NCBI GenBank assembly: GCA_043777755.1
Contig: JAYWHK010000002.1
Coordinates: 1-15,419 of the forward strand
Direction: 5' to 3'
DNA: 15,419 nt
DNA from: CANHEE01 sp043777755
GTDB lineage: Bacteria; Bacteroidota; Bacteroidia; Chitinophagales; Saprospiraceae
In this document: positions 1 to 7,167 of the stretch, one piece after another
Numbering within the stretch: the stretch's first letter is position 1
Layout of the letters: each line of letters opens with the position of its first letter
Notes under the pieces: generated by a model
The model's input: only the letters and a program-made list of their open reading frames with translations
The model's database searches: none
Told to the model about the DNA's origin: nothing
Program-made: the position numbers and the translations under genes

Positions 1-114
1 AAAATACTGTTTCTTGCATAATTTTTTCGTTTGATAACTCAAAATTACGCTTTTTTTATGATTTCGTTGCACTTACATTTTTCGTGCCGCTCAACAGTGC
101 ACATATACACAACG

Positions 115-211
115 GATATTGGTTATTAGATATTGAAGATATTGTAAACGCTTGGTGTTCAATATTTTGCATAAATACAAAACCCAAAAACCACTTTTCG
201 ACGTGTATATA
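115..211 (+). repeat. Diverged dispersed repeat, copy A
   Basis: This segment resembles 5151-5240 in the same orientation. The first 30 bases (GATATT-rich, with three GATATT units) match at 27 of 30 positions, and the last 24 (AAACCACTTT..ACGTGTATATA) at 22 of 24. The middle is more diverged, with a gap of about 7 nt. The two copies bracket the giant surface-protein gene. The origin is unknown: it could be an old intergenic repeat family, or the scar of a duplication or insertion. Confidence 0.6.
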
Positions 212-222
212 AACCGTAAAGC

Positions 223-250
223 ACGGCTTTTTCTACGTAGAAAAAGCCGT
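223..250. terminator. Bidirectional palindromic terminator
   Basis: A perfect 28-nt palindrome with arms ACGGCTTTTTCTAC and GTAGAAAAAGCCGT meets at the centre with no spacer, so in RNA the central bases would form the loop. It lies 37 nt past the stop codon of the minus-strand giant gene and is its most likely transcription end. There is no long U-run outside the stem, but the stem carries five T and five A on each arm. Confidence 0.6.
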
Positions 251-286
251 TCTTTAGGTTTTTAGTAAGTAAAATATTAGGATATA

Positions 287-3200
287 CTATCGCATCAACT
301 GCACACTTCCTTTCATCGTTTCTGTTTGTCCTGTTGGATAAAGGACTTCCATTCCCCAAACATAAGTGTCCATCGGAAGGCGTTTTCCGCCGAGTGTACC
401 GTCCCAAAGCCCGTTGTCATCATTGATTTTGTAGTCTTTGATTTCGGCGATTTGGCTTCCCCATCTGTCGTAAATAATGAAATAATTAATTTTAATATCT
501 TTGTCACCATGAACCATCAAAACATCATTTTTTCCATCGTTATTAGGAGAAAAAGCAGTTGGGACAAATATTTTTGGCGTAAAATTCACAAAAACCTTGA
601 TGTTATCCTTTGCAGTACAGCCTTTATCGTCTGTTACTTTCACTTCATACATGGTGGTGGTCACTGGAAAAACTTTTGGATTAGAACAATACAAACAGCT
701 TATCGTAGCACTATCGTGCGGATTCCATTTGTAATTAAAAGATTGTTTAAAACCTTTTTTTACAGCACCCAATTGAATTGTATCACCAAAAGAAATGGTT
801 GTATCTTGCCCTAATTCAATGTCCAACGCATCAGGTTCTTTAATTTCGATGTCTGTTTTTACTGCCAAACAACCACGAACATCTTTTACTGTTATTTCAT
901 AAGTATTGGATTTCAAATAGACAATATTTGAAATTCCATTGAAAGGCGAACCATCTAAGCTGAACTTAAATGGAGGCGTTCCTCCAATTGGATTGATTTT
1001 TATTTTACCATTTTTTGAACCAAAACAAGTCGCATCAGTGGTTGTAATTTCAGCGTCTAATTCATCAGGTTCAGTCAATTTAGTTTGTTCTGCAACAGTA
1101 CAACCCTGAGCATCGGTCAAAGTCAAACGATAAGTTCCTACGGCTAACTTTTCTATCGCAGGTGTTTTTTCGCCATTGCTCCAAGCATATTGAAAAGGTT
1201 GTGTTCCACCAACAATAAAACTCTCCACTTTACCAGAATTGTCTTCTTTACAAGCCAAATTGCGTGGAGTGAAAGAAATTTTTAACTTGTTTGGTGATTT
1301 GATGGTTGCTTCTTTTTGAGTCTGGCAACCTTTGGCATCTGAGACATAAACCGTATAAGTTCCTGGTCTTAAATTGTTTGCGTTTGCTGTTTTCTGTCCT
1401 CCCGTCTGTTGGTCCCAGGTGTACGAATACGGTGCAGTGCCTCCGATGCCTATTGCAGTTGCCGACCCATTTTGATTTTCAAAACAGGTTGCGTTGGTAA
1501 TTTTGTCAATCACGACACCGATTGATGGCGGATTGATTATTGCGAAAATTTTAGTAAGCGAGCATCCTAACTTATCCGAAATGGTCAAAGTATAAGTTTG
1601 TCCACCTTGTAAAGCAGTTGTTTGAGCATTAGACGAACCATTGCTCCATTTATAATTGTACTCATTGATGTTTGTATTTTTTGTTCCAGAAAAAATCTTA
1701 GCGATTTCGGCGGAAGCATCTTTTCCATTGTTGCAAGAAGCATGAACGATGCTCATTTCAACTTTTATTTCTTCCAAACCAATGATTTTTATGCTGTCTT
1801 TTTTCTGGCAGCCATTGGCATCTGTTACGATAAGTTGGTAATTTCCAGCTGGAATTTTTTCTAATTTTTCAGTATTTTGACCATTGCTCCAAGCAAATTT
1901 GTAAGGAGTCGTTCCGCCTATTGCGAAGGCTTGTGCATGACCTTTTTCGCCATAACAAACCGTTGCACTTCCCGAAACAGTCAATAACAATTCGCTTTTA
2001 GGCTCAGTAATGGTATATTTTGCAGAAGTTTTACAACCTTTACTGTCAGTCATTAGCAAGTTGTAAGTTCCTGATTTTAAGTTGTTTATATTTTGATTGA
2101 TTAAGTTGTAAGCAGTTCCATTTGTCCAAGAATAAGTGTATGGCGCAGTTCCGCCTTTTGGTGTAATGATAACGCTACCATTGTTTTCGCCGTGGCATTT
2201 TATGTCTGTTGTTTTTGCCAAAAGTTCTAAACTACTTTTGTCAGCGACTGTAATATTATGGCTACTTGAACAACCGTTTTTATCATAAACAGTAACACTA
2301 TACACGCTTTTTGATAAATTTTGTAACAAAGAATCTTTTTTGCCATTGCTCCAACTAAATTCGTAAGGCGCAATACCACCTGCAACTTTCAATGTGGCAA
2401 AACCATCTGCCATTCCGCTACACGAAGCATCTTCCGAAACAGGTTTTGCAACCACTGGCGAAGGAGAACTGATGTTAAAAGTTGTCGTAGAAGAACAACC
2501 TTTGGCATCTGTCACTGTTGCGCTGTATGAACCTGTTCCAATCAACATAAATGCACCAACGCTATTTTTTTGATTTTCAAATTGATATAAATAAGGCGCA
2601 AAACCGTTTTCTGCCAAAAGTTGAACTTTTCCATCTTTTCTACCATAACAAGATTCGTTTTGAACATTTGTTACTTTAAAAGAAGGTGGCAAACAATCAG
2701 GTGTTGAACAAGTTGCTGTTCCGACTTCTGCACCAGCATTCGTACATTTAGAATTTGTATTTTTAGCACGCACTTGAATGTTTATTTTTTGTCCCAAACC
2801 AAGATTACTTACCTTGTGAGAAAAAGCACCACCATTTGCCGATTGCCATGCACCACTATTGACACTGACTTCGTACTCCGTTGCGCTGCCAACAGGTTGC
2901 CAAACAAAAGCAACACTGTTTGCGGTTACGCTCTGACAAGTCACCAAAGGTGCAGGCAACTGATTTCCAAGCGTTATTTTTAAAGAATCTTGTAATTTAC
3001 AACCATAACTGTCAGAAACTAAAACCTTATAAACACTTGATTTTGTTGGTATTATCGTTACTTTTGGACAATCTTTGCAACTCAGACCAGCGTCTGGTTG
3101 CCATAAATAATTAACCGAATAGACAGGTCGGAAAGTAATGTTCCAATTCAATAATTTTCCGATTTGTCCAGCTTGGTCATCTATGATTTGCAATTTCCAT

Positions 3201-4822
3201 TTTCCGTTGGAAGGGTTATTGCCAGCACTCCAGAGGTCGTCCCAATTGCCTTCAGGAAGAAAATCTCCGCTGAAAGGTGCATTTCCATCAACTATTTTTG
3301 TTGTTGCTTTTGGCGTAAAGCAAGTATTTTGATATTTTGTACCAGCTGCGCCATTGTCAGAAGTCAATTCAATAAATTTTCCATTTGGCGCAATCAAATA
3401 CACATCTAAGTCTTCCAAACGCTCATGATTTGCTGAAAAACAAACCGATTGAATCATATTTGCCTGCAATTGAACAGGCGTAATCCCTACCACATTGATG
3501 TCTGCAAAAGTTGGTGGCTCTTGTGGTGTCAATGGCGTAATGGTATTAATGTCAATGGCATTGTTAAAATTAAAGTTTTTCGGAGAAGGCACTTCCACGG
3601 GAACTGTCGCATCTAAGGTAACGCTTTCACCTTCACAAATTGTTTTGTCAGCACCTAATTCTGGTTGCTTGAGTTCATTGTCTTTGATGCTCAACCAAAT
3701 TGTATCTTTTTTGCAAGGATTGCTTTCGTATTCTACGCCGATGGTTTCAAAACCTTCGTTGGCTGCATCTTTAATCGCTTCGATATTCAATGACGCAGAC
3801 ATTTCGCCCGCTTTGATGACAATTTCTTTTGGCAAAGGTTTGTAATCTGCTGCGGAAGCTGTACCACCAACAATTTTTACAGGAATTTTATAATCCGTTC
3901 CTTTTTTATTGGGTAAATTAAAAGCCAAAATACCTTCCGAACAGCCTTCAACCGCTGTCGAATTCGCTACATCAATTTTGAGCGCATTTGTTCCAAAACT
4001 TTTTGCATCTAAAAAAACGCCACTGTCCAAACGTTTGTCACCAACGTCAGCAATCACCAATTTAATGGTATAAGTTTGGCAAGGTTGAACGGCAACTTCT
4101 GCGGTGAAAACATCTAAAAACGCATCAAAAACAGGAAATTTTGTAGATTTATTGTTGTCATTGTAGTAATCTTTGTAGGCTTCTGGACAACTGTTTGGCG
4201 CATACGCCAAGTGAATATTATTGATGGTAACGGGTAAATCCGTGTTTGGAATTTTTGCAATATTGATGCCTTTATTTTCAAAAGTACCATTAATACCTGG
4301 ACCGCTGATAAAAAAACCAAAAAGGTCATTGTAATCACGGCAAGCATATTCGGGATATTCTTCCGAAGCAAAAACATAGCGAAAACGCAGTGTATCTGCA
4401 CTTGGTTTGAAGGTAATTGTATAGCGCACCAAGTTTTGAGGCAATTCTTTGCTCAATTTTACAGCATCAGCATCATAAACAGTGCTGGTATTGTTGTTGT
4501 CTGCATTGACATTGCCAGGCGCATCAATACCATATAGATATTGATTGCCGTTTTTCATCGTTTTGACACGACCCGTAGTCATTACGATACCTCGATCTAA
4601 ACCAATTGTTGATTTGGCATTGTCAAAATAACCTACCGAGATTGGCGGTCCATCGTATTTAATGTTCAATACTTCAATACCAGAACCAAGAAAATAATTG
4701 TAGATTAGATTCTCAGGTGTCAGAGGAGCTGCACCAGATTCTTGTACTTGAAAAACCTGCGCTTTACCCGTCACGGCGATGCACAATGCAAAAAGGATTA
4801 TAATAAGTTGTTGGTTTCGCAT
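287..4822 (-). CDS. Giant secreted multidomain protein with SprB repeats and T9SS C-terminal domain
   Basis: This 1511-residue protein is probably exported and attached to, or released from, the cell surface by the type IX secretion system; it may act in adhesion or gliding. Residues 1-21 are a signal peptide ending TGKA. A choice-of-anchor L-type domain spans about 30-275 (with FASEEYPEY, FGFFISGPG and DSGVFLDAKSF). A Calx-beta-like segment spans about 285-383. An Ig/PKD-like domain starts at 386 (LGADKTICEGESVTLDA), is interrupted by a proprotein-convertase P domain (about 415-565), and resumes at 571-618. A fibronectin-III-like domain follows at 622-705. Eight SprB-type repeats span about 715-1333, each with a cysteine pair (725/776, 801/851, 876/930, 956/1005, 1030/1087, 1113/1166, 1191/1241, 1266/1318). 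A PKD-like domain covers 1334-1415. The gliding-motility-associated C-terminal domain runs 1417-1511 (VPTAFSPNNDGKND, YDRWG, WDG, YVW). No protease or other catalytic domain was recognised. The domain types are clear; the ligand and role are unknown. Confidence 0.93.
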   Translation of the reverse strand: MRNQQLIIILFALCIAVTGKAQVFQVQESGAAPLTPENLIYNYFLGSGIEVLNIKYDGPPISVGYFDNAKSTIGLDRGIVMTTGRVKTMKNGNQYLYGIDAPGNVNADNNNTSTVYDADAVKLSKELPQNLVRYTITFKPSADTLRFRYVFASEEYPEYACRDYNDLFGFFISGPGINGTFENKGINIAKIPNTDLPVTINNIHLAYAPNSCPEAYKDYYNDNNKSTKFPVFDAFLDVFTAEVAVQPCQTYTIKLVIADVGDKRLDSGVFLDAKSFGTNALKIDVANSTAVEGCSEGILAFNLPNKKGTDYKIPVKIVGGTASAADYKPLPKEIVIKAGEMSASLNIEAIKDAANEGFETIGVEYESNPCKKDTIWLSIKDNELKQPELGADKTICEGESVTLDATVPVEVPSPKNFNFNNAIDINTITPLTPQEPPTFADINVVGITPVQLQANMIQSVCFSANHERLEDLDVYLIAPNGKFIELTSDNGAAGTKYQNTCFTPKATTKIVDGNAPFSGDFLPEGNWDDLWSAGNNPSNGKWKLQIIDDQAGQIGKLLNWNITFRPVYSVNYLWQPDAGLSCKDCPKVTIIPTKSSVYKVLVSDSYGCKLQDSLKITLGNQLPAPLVTCQSVTANSVAFVWQPVGSATEYEVSVNSGAWQSANGGAFSHKVSNLGLGQKINIQVRAKNTNSKCTNAGAEVGTATCSTPDCLPPSFKVTNVQNESCYGRKDGKVQLLAENGFAPYLYQFENQKNSVGAFMLIGTGSYSATVTDAKGCSSTTTFNISSPSPVVAKPVSEDASCSGMADGFATLKVAGGIAPYEFSWSNGKKDSLLQNLSKSVYSVTVYDKNGCSSSHNITVADKSSLELLAKTTDIKCHGENNGSVIITPKGGTAPYTYSWTNGTAYNLINQNINNLKSGTYNLLMTDSKGCKTSAKYTITEPKSELLLTVSGSATVCYGEKGHAQAFAIGGTTPYKFAWSNGQNTEKLEKIPAGNYQLIVTDANGCQKKDSIKIIGLEEIKVEMSIVHASCNNGKDASAEIAKIFSGTKNTNINEYNYKWSNGSSNAQTTALQGGQTYTLTISDKLGCSLTKIFAIINPPSIGVVIDKITNATCFENQNGSATAIGIGGTAPYSYTWDQQTGGQKTANANNLRPGTYTVYVSDAKGCQTQKEATIKSPNKLKISFTPRNLACKEDNSGKVESFIVGGTQPFQYAWSNGEKTPAIEKLAVGTYRLTLTDAQGCTVAEQTKLTEPDELDAEITTTDATCFGSKNGKIKINPIGGTPPFKFSLDGSPFNGISNIVYLKSNTYEITVKDVRGCLAVKTDIEIKEPDALDIELGQDTTISFGDTIQLGAVKKGFKQSFNYKWNPHDSATISCLYCSNPKVFPVTTTMYEVKVTDDKGCTAKDNIKVFVNFTPKIFVPTAFSPNNDGKNDVLMVHGDKDIKINYFIIYDRWGSQIAEIKDYKINDDNGLWDGTLGGKRLPMDTYVWGMEVLYPTGQTETMKGSVQLMR

Positions 4823-5003
4823 GATATATTGTATATACTGTTATGACCAACAAAAGCAATGGCTTCGCTGGACTTCCTTAAAAGGAATTTCGTTCATGAA
4901 AAATTAAAAAACCCGTGACACGATTTCACGTCTTAGGTTTCAGTGCATACTGATAAAATGTGAATAAAAAAGATGGGAGGACTACTTTTTTGTAAGAATA
5001 ATA
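4823..5003 (-). promoter_or_regulatory. Long 5' leader of the giant surface-protein gene
   Basis: If the promoter at 5004-5034 is used, the giant gene has a leader of roughly 170 nt. It contains small hairpins: TTCCTT/AAGGAA at 4874-4887 and CGTGA/TCACG near 4915-4932. No known riboswitch was recognised. A leader this long is compatible with post-transcriptional control, but none is shown. Confidence 0.35.
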
Positions 5004-5034
5004 CAAATATATAGGAAAAAAACTAAATTGTAAA
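5004..5034 (-). promoter_or_regulatory. Candidate promoter of the giant surface-protein gene
   Basis: Read on the minus strand, TATATTTG (5011-5004) matches the Bacteroidota -7 consensus TAnnTTTG. An imperfect -33 element, TTTA (5034-5031), lies 19 nt upstream. It is the best match found between the gene start and the carA promoter. The -33 mismatch and the long leader keep this tentative. Confidence 0.5.
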
Positions 5035-5330
5035 GCCCTTTGTTACATAAATTAAACTTGCACTTTTATAACGTTGATTAATAGTATTTTAAAAATATGA
5101 AATAAAAAAATACTTAAAAATAGAAATGTGTGACAAGGATAAAAATAAAAGATATTAGTTATTGGATATTTAAGATATTGCTTGTTCTTAGTACTCAACA
5201 TTCTACATTTATGCAAAAACCACTTTCCAACGTGTATATATAAATAGAAGATTAATATTCTAAATTAATTTTACCCAATTACAACACAAAGTCAAGAATT
5301 TTACGAAAACAATAAATTTTTCAATGCTAT
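5035..5330. other. AT-rich divergent intergenic DNA
   Basis: This stretch lies between the divergent promoters of the giant gene and carA. Apart from repeat copy B (5151-5240) it is AT-rich, with no coding frame, RNA gene or clear operator recognised. Confidence 0.5.
5151..5240 (+). repeat. Diverged dispersed repeat, copy B
   Basis: Partner of the repeat at 115-211, in the same orientation. It keeps the triple GATATT block at its left end and the AAACCACTTTCCAACGTG block at its right end. It lies upstream of the giant gene, whereas copy A lies downstream. No target-site duplication or coding capacity is visible. Confidence 0.6.
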
Positions 5331-5362
5331 TTTGTAGTTTAAATTTTAGTGGTGTATCTTTG
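5331..5362 (+). promoter_or_regulatory. carA promoter (Bacteroidota sigma-70 type)
   Basis: TTTG (5331-5334), 20 nt, then TATCTTTG (5355-5362) is a full match to the Bacteroidota -33/-7 arrangement. Transcription should start near 5368, leaving a leader of about 20-25 nt before the ATG at 5391. Confidence 0.8.
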
Positions 5363-5390
5363 CGCCAAAATCACCATTCTTAAATACATC

Positions 5391-6485
5391 ATGCAAACCA
5401 CACAAGCAATTCTTTTATTACAAGACGGTAAAGTTTTTTATGGCAAAGCCGCTGGGAAAATTGGCACAACCACTGGCGAAATCTGTTTTAATACAGGCAT
5501 GACAGGCTACCAAGAAATCTATACCGACCCTTCTTATTTTGGGCAAATCATGGTCAATACCAATGCGCACATTGGCAATTATGGTACAAAACACGACGAA
5601 GTTGAAAGCAATAGCATCAAAATAGCTGGAATGGTGTGTCGTAATTTTAACATTGATTTTTCAAGATCAAAAGCAGATGCAAGTATTCAAGATTACCTTG
5701 AAAAAAACAATTTAACAGCTATTTACGATGTTGATACAAGAGAAATAGTGCGTTATATCCGTAGTAAAGGCGCAATGAATGCTATTATTTCGTCAGAAAC
5801 GACGGATTTAGAAGTTCTAAAAGCACAGCTGGACAATGTACCTTCTATGGCTGGACTGGAGTTGGCTTCAATAGTTTCTACAAAAGAAGCATACGCGCTT
5901 GGTCATCCTGATTCTAAATACCGTGTGGCGGTCTTGGACTATGGCGTAAAACAAAATATTTTGCGCTCGTTTGTGGAGAGAGATTGTTATGTGAAAGTTT
6001 TTCCTGCAAAAACACCTTTGAGTGAAATAAAAGACTGGAATCCAACAGGTTATTTCCTTTCCAATGGGCCTGGTGATCCAGAACCAATGGATTATGCAAT
6101 TGCTATTACAAAAGAAATTTTAGCTTTGAACAAGCCTTTGTTTGGCATTTGTTTGGGACATCAAATCTTGGCTTTGGCGATGGGTATTCCAACTTACAAA
6201 ATGCACAATGGACACCGTGGCATCAATCATCCCGTAAAAAATCTTTTGACAGGTTTGTGCGAAATTACAAGTCAAAACCACGGTTTTGCAGTGAATCCTG
6301 AAGCATTGGAAGGTCACGAAGACATAGAAGTGACGCATATCAACCTTAATGACAATACAATTGAAGGAATTCGTTTGAAAAATAAACCAGCGTTTTCTGT
6401 ACAATATCACCCCGAAGCAGCACCTGGCCCGCATGATTCAAGGTATTTGTTTGATGAGTTCACAAAATTAATGGACGAGAAATAA
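5391..6485 (+). CDS. carA: Carbamoyl-phosphate synthase small (glutaminase) subunit
   Basis: CarA hydrolyses glutamine and passes ammonia to the large subunit CarB, which makes carbamoyl phosphate for pyrimidine and arginine synthesis in the cytoplasm. From the ATG at 5391 the protein has 364 residues, normal for the family. The N-terminal CarA domain is evident (LLLQDGKVFYGKAAG, GEICFNTGMTGYQEIYTDPS). The class I glutamine amidotransferase domain has NGPGDPE, the nucleophile Cys254 in GICLGHQ, and His340/Glu342 in the HPE motif. An upstream in-frame GTG at 5349 would place the promoter inside the coding region, so 5391 is preferred. carB is not in the window, so the subunits are not encoded side by side downstream of carA. 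All catalytic residues are present. Confidence 0.97.
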   Translation: MQTTQAILLLQDGKVFYGKAAGKIGTTTGEICFNTGMTGYQEIYTDPSYFGQIMVNTNAHIGNYGTKHDEVESNSIKIAGMVCRNFNIDFSRSKADASIQDYLEKNNLTAIYDVDTREIVRYIRSKGAMNAIISSETTDLEVLKAQLDNVPSMAGLELASIVSTKEAYALGHPDSKYRVAVLDYGVKQNILRSFVERDCYVKVFPAKTPLSEIKDWNPTGYFLSNGPGDPEPMDYAIAITKEILALNKPLFGICLGHQILALAMGIPTYKMHNGHRGINHPVKNLLTGLCEITSQNHGFAVNPEALEGHEDIEVTHINLNDNTIEGIRLKNKPAFSVQYHPEAAPGPHDSRYLFDEFTKLMDEK

Positions 6486-6507
6486 GCCTTAGGTTTCTTT
6501 AGGGTAC

Positions 6508-6540
6508 AAAAAAAAGTCGTTACTCTTTTGTAACGACTTT
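6508..6540 (-). terminator. Intrinsic terminator of the minus-strand RNA (also at the carA 3' end)
   Basis: An 11-bp perfect stem (6513-6523 with 6530-6540) has a 6-nt loop. Read on the minus strand it runs into eight T (6515-6508), three of them in the stem base, a classical intrinsic terminator. On the plus strand only three T follow the loop side, so it is weaker for carA, whose stop is 28 nt away. The polarity implies a minus-strand transcript arriving from the right. Confidence 0.8.
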
Positions 6541-6870
6541 CCAACAAATTATAATCCCATGAACATTAATCTTTCGATTGCTAATTAAACGCAATCGGCT
6601 ATATTTTTAGTATTAGCTAAATCAAAATTGGAAACATTTAAGTAAGCATTAATGCTTTTTTAACGTTTCAGTGCTGTCCTTTTCACGAGTCAGATGCTTT
6701 TATTATCGTCCCATGATAACATCTGACTCGCTCGGACTAAATCCCATGAACATATCCAAAACTAAGCAGACTCTTTTGCCGACTTATTACTCGAAACAAA
6801 AAATCATTTCAAGTTTGTTCGATTTTGAATATAAATGTTACTCCGTCGTCCCTTACGGTTCTCATTTATA
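6508..6870 (-). ncRNA. Predicted free-standing structured small RNA, family unknown
   Basis: A minus-strand transcript of about 363 nt is predicted from the promoter at 6904-6874 and the terminator at 6540-6508. The predicted 5' end coincides with a hairpin: UAUAAAUG (6870-6863) pairs with CAUUUAUA (6837-6830), enclosing CCGU/ACGG (6858-6855/6846-6843) around the loop AAGGGACG. A second strong hairpin pairs 6730-6720 with 6696-6686 (11 bp), with an inner 5-bp stem (6719-6715/6707-6703) and the loop AUGGGAC. Further hairpins lie at about 6669-6631 and at 6597-6575 (7 bp). The octamer UCAUGGGA occurs three times (6749-6742, 6716-6709, 6562-6555). Landmarks of tmRNA, RNase P RNA and SRP RNA were looked for and not seen. 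Only very short frames are present. Strand and ends are inferred from signals, so a leader or cis-acting role is not excluded. Confidence 0.55.
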
Positions 6871-6873
6871 ACA

Positions 6874-6904
6874 CAAAGATGCAGCCTTCTGAGAACCCGT
6901 GCAA
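6874..6904 (-). promoter_or_regulatory. Promoter of the predicted minus-strand RNA
   Basis: On the minus strand TTG (6904-6902), 20 nt, then CATCTTTG (6881-6874) matches the Bacteroidota promoter except for the first T of the -7 box. Spacing and ATCTTTG core are the same as in the carA promoter. The expected start falls about 6868-6870, exactly at the base of the first hairpin. Confidence 0.6.
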
Positions 6905-7156
6905 TAACATTTTTTAGACGTTGTGTGAAAATTATTTTTCAATTTATAAAAAATATAATTTGTAAAATTTTGATTATTAAATATATGTACATTAAAATAT
7001 ATCGTATTGGTATATTTTTGTGAAAAAATATTATTTTTAATATATTTAAAATAATTTCATTATTATTTTAATATACTTTAATTATTTTATCGTAAGTATT
7101 TGATATACAATATTTTATGAAAAAATATTTTTTTTATAAAATATTTAATTTTTGCT
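6905..7156. other. Extremely AT-rich intergenic DNA before the MFS gene
   Basis: This stretch is almost entirely A and T, with runs such as TATTATTTTTAATATA. It contains no credible gene and no known RNA. Composition this extreme between two divergent transcription units may bend DNA or bind nucleoid proteins, but nothing specific can be shown. Confidence 0.4.
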
Positions 7157-7164
7157 TACCTTTG
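7157..7164 (+). promoter_or_regulatory. -7 element immediately upstream of the MFS start codon
   Basis: TACCTTTG is a perfect -7 box and ends only 3 nt before the ATG at 7168. No TTG is found at the expected -33 position (only a T-rich stretch at about 7131-7135). If functional, the transcript would begin at or near the start codon and be essentially leaderless. Confidence 0.5.
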
Positions 7165-7167
7165 TAC

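Larger units (their letters stand above)
1..286. other. Left-edge intergenic region
   Basis: No convincing complete gene lies here. It holds one copy of a diverged repeat (115-211) and the palindromic terminator at 223-250. On the minus strand an ATG at 19-17 opens a frame that leaves the window (M-Q-E-T-V-F). A TAATTTTG box at 47-40 lies about 20 nt upstream and fits the Bacteroidota -7 element, so a leftward gene may begin at the edge. Six codons are too few to name it, and no clear -33 element is visible. Confidence 0.4.

Noticed and set aside
313..510. Minus-strand alternative frames at 159-407, 313-510 and 4114-4401
   Set aside because: They overlap the giant gene in other frames or run through its terminator, and show no recognisable protein features.
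326..814. Plus-strand 162-codon frame inside the giant gene, and similar frames at 1306-1500, 1622-1864, 2774-3409 and 3495-3845
   Set aside because: They are antisense shadows of a strongly supported, domain-rich coding sequence.
6508..6870. tmRNA, RNase P RNA or SRP RNA
   Set aside because: The tRNA-like ends and tag frame of tmRNA, the GAGGAAAGUC and ACAGA landmarks of RNase P RNA, and the SRP apical loop were not found.
6671..6871. Plus-strand 66-codon frame, including a 41-codon part from 6747
   Set aside because: It runs through the hairpins, repeats and promoter of the predicted minus-strand RNA, has no plus-strand promoter and resembles no known protein.
6835..7023. Plus-strand 62-codon basic frame
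   Set aside because: It covers the promoter of the predicted RNA and AT-rich DNA; composition is biased (I, K, R, F) as expected for a chance frame.
7117..7167. Upstream MFS start adding 17 residues
   Set aside because: The extra codons cover a perfect -7 box, and the family usually begins close to the ISKEKLLLLILA segment.
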